Source: Alistipes sp. (GTDB lineage: Bacteria > Bacteroidota > Bacteroidia > Bacteroidales > Rikenellaceae). From it: a DNA stretch of 64,000 nt. The stretch is from contig NZ_JAHHQJ010000016.1 of NCBI RefSeq assembly GCF_020026455.1, positions 18,520 to 82,519 of the forward strand, read 5' to 3'. The translations under genes and the position numbers were made by a program. Shown piece by piece: positions 63,141 to 64,000 of the stretch. Below the pieces are notes generated by a model that was given only the letters and a program-made list of their open reading frames with translations, searched no databases and had not been told where the DNA came from. Positions within the stretch are counted from its first letter, which is position 1; each line of letters starts with the position of its first letter.

Positions 63141-63515
63141 ATGAAAAAGGAAAAGAAATTTTTTATAAATGGGCGAGAAAATGAGATTCTTCTTAAAGAT
63201 TGGGATACTTCTGATGGGTGTATAGCCACTGACAGAATCACAGTAGATGGCTTACCGGTAGGATATATGTATCGTGAAAAGCCGGAAGATGGAGCTTGGT
63301 TCGAAGGATATGATAGTGGCTGGAGGTTTACGGCAGGTGATGAGAGTGACGAGTATATGCAAAAGGCCGATAATAGCGGAATCTATAAACTAAATACCAT
63401 CTGCCAGTACGATCCTGATATAATTCCTTTACTTCATGCTCCATACGGTACGGCTTATATCAGAGATGAAAATGGTGTGTTTCAAGAAGAGCCATTTGAA
63501 CCCTTGGAAGAATGA
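63141..63515 (+). CDS. Imm33/DUF2185-type immunity-like protein
   Basis: 124 residues. The core DRITVDGLPVGYMYREKPEDGAWFEGYDSGWRFTAGDESDEYM and the later YKLNTICQYDPDIIPLL match the DUF2185 (Imm33) family, predicted immunity proteins against polymorphic or type VI toxins. No signal peptide, so it would act in the cytoplasm against an incoming toxin. Single gene after a group II intron and a dead integrase; no toxin gene is adjacent, so it is an orphan here. AT-richer than the core chromosome, in line with transfer. Confidence 0.82.
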   Translation: MKKEKKFFINGRENEILLKDWDTSDGCIATDRITVDGLPVGYMYREKPEDGAWFEGYDSGWRFTAGDESDEYMQKADNSGIYKLNTICQYDPDIIPLLHAPYGTAYIRDENGVFQEEPFEPLEE

Positions 63516-63586
63516 TGCTGGTAACAAACGGCTCAACCTCCTCAAAAAGGTCGGTTAGCCACCAAACAACATAAATCAAAAGAATC

Positions 63587-64000
63587 GTAAGCGTCCGATA
63601 AAATACATATTGTAGCGCAGCTTCGGCCTCGCTAATTTTGTATAAAAAAGGAAACGCATATGATGTCAAGTTCAGAAGTCAATGAAATCGTCAGGTACTG
63701 CCATGAAAACGGACAGAGCTACAAGGAAGGTCTTAAAGAACTGGGAATATCGTCCTGGAAGTTCTACGATGCAAAACGGCACTATAGCCGGCAAGAAACC
63801 GGCGAAGGGAAATTCCTTCAGCTGACGCCAGGCAACAGCGAACAGCTGTCAGAGATCTTCGGAGGTTTCAGACCGATCGGTTCTCGTCGGAAAAGATCCG
63901 GTAAGGAGGAAAACCGGCCACACCGGTCAATATCGAAATGAAAACACTGGCAGGACTTTCCCTGTAGTTTTTCCGATCGAACTCATCTTTTTATATCTTC
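63587..64000 (+). mobile_element. Left end of an IS66-type element (runs off the window)
   Basis: GTAAGCGTCCGATAAAA at 63587 matches the usual IS66-family terminal repeat, which begins GTAAGCG. The small HTH gene at 63660 is the first IS66 ORF. The rest, including tnpB, tnpC and the right repeat, is beyond 64000 or unrecognised. 63942-64000 shows no clear tnpB start: the frame after ATGAAAACACTGGCAGG stops early. Confidence 0.7.
63660..63941 (+). CDS. tnpA: IS66-family accessory protein (TnpA-like HTH)
   Basis: 93 residues. N-terminal helix-turn-helix of IS66 TnpA type (SEVNEIVRYCHENGQSYKEGLKELGISSWKFYDAKRHY), followed by a linker and a short conserved tail (EGKFLQLTPGNS). Binds the element ends during transposition. 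Preceded by AAAAAAGGAAACGC as ribosome site. A basic C-terminus closes the protein. Confidence 0.75.
   Translation: MMSSSEVNEIVRYCHENGQSYKEGLKELGISSWKFYDAKRHYSRQETGEGKFLQLTPGNSEQLSEIFGGFRPIGSRRKRSGKEENRPHRSISK

Overview
The window looks like a chromosome segment of a GC-rich gut Bacteroidota, most likely an Alistipes-type member of the Rikenellaceae. This is an inference from SusC/SusD-type outer-membrane systems, sigma-ABfr style promoters (TTTG near -33, TAnnTTTG near -7), a Na+-pumping NADH:quinone reductase, a DUF6377-type regulator and a tRNA without encoded CCA. Most of it is ordinary, dense chromosome. Two stretches stand apart by gene decay and, by eye, lower GC: about 47.0-54.4 kb and 60.9-64.0 kb.

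Layout. 0-11 kb is housekeeping: an HAD phosphatase (cut by the window edge), two membrane-anchored M23 peptidases divergent from alaS, gpmI, then a minus-strand run of a prolyl-tRNA editing protein, a GT2 glycosyltransferase, a D-2-hydroxyacid dehydrogenase, TcdA and a short TatD hydrolase. 11.3-17.2 kb is the nqrABCDEF operon, whose NqrC carries an extra N-terminal rubredoxin-like domain. 17.7-33.0 kb is one long minus-strand nutrient-uptake operon: a BACON-like lipoprotein, three related DUF5689 lipoproteins, an exported endonuclease/exonuclease/phosphatase-fold enzyme, SusC, SusD and a GH20 hexosaminidase. A DUF6377 regulator is divergent to it at 33.3-35.0 kb. 35-47 kb holds an ion channel with an odd selectivity filter, tRNA-Met, a lipoprotein peptide deformylase, a biotin-dependent pyruvate/oxaloacetate carboxyltransferase subunit, an AI-2E family permease, an Oar-like TonB-dependent receptor preceded by a 30-codon leader ORF and hairpin, an HAD phosphatase and a K+-dependent membrane pyrophosphatase.

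47.8-53.8 kb is a TonB receptor - DUF4876 - DUF6850 operon flanked on both sides by decayed gene fragments, which suggests an acquired island. 54.4-60.9 kb returns to core genes: mscL, a sodium:solute symporter overlapping an exported amidase-like enzyme, a YqeY protein and a BASS-family transporter. 60.9-64.0 kb is a mobile junk zone: the tail of a dead tyrosine recombinase, a group II intron whose reverse transcriptase is frameshifted inside its YADD active site, an orphan Imm33 (DUF2185) immunity gene, and the left end of an IS66-type element running off the window.

How the genes fit together. Several genes make or use a sodium gradient (Nqr, possibly the carboxyltransferase and the pyrophosphatase; the SSS and BASS carriers). 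The large operon looks like a complete import system for an amino-sugar-containing and perhaps phosphodiester-containing substrate, under a membrane-bound regulator. The right end resembles the remnant of an acquired interbacterial-defence locus. Functions of the DUF5689, DUF4876 and DUF6850 proteins cannot be read from sequence.
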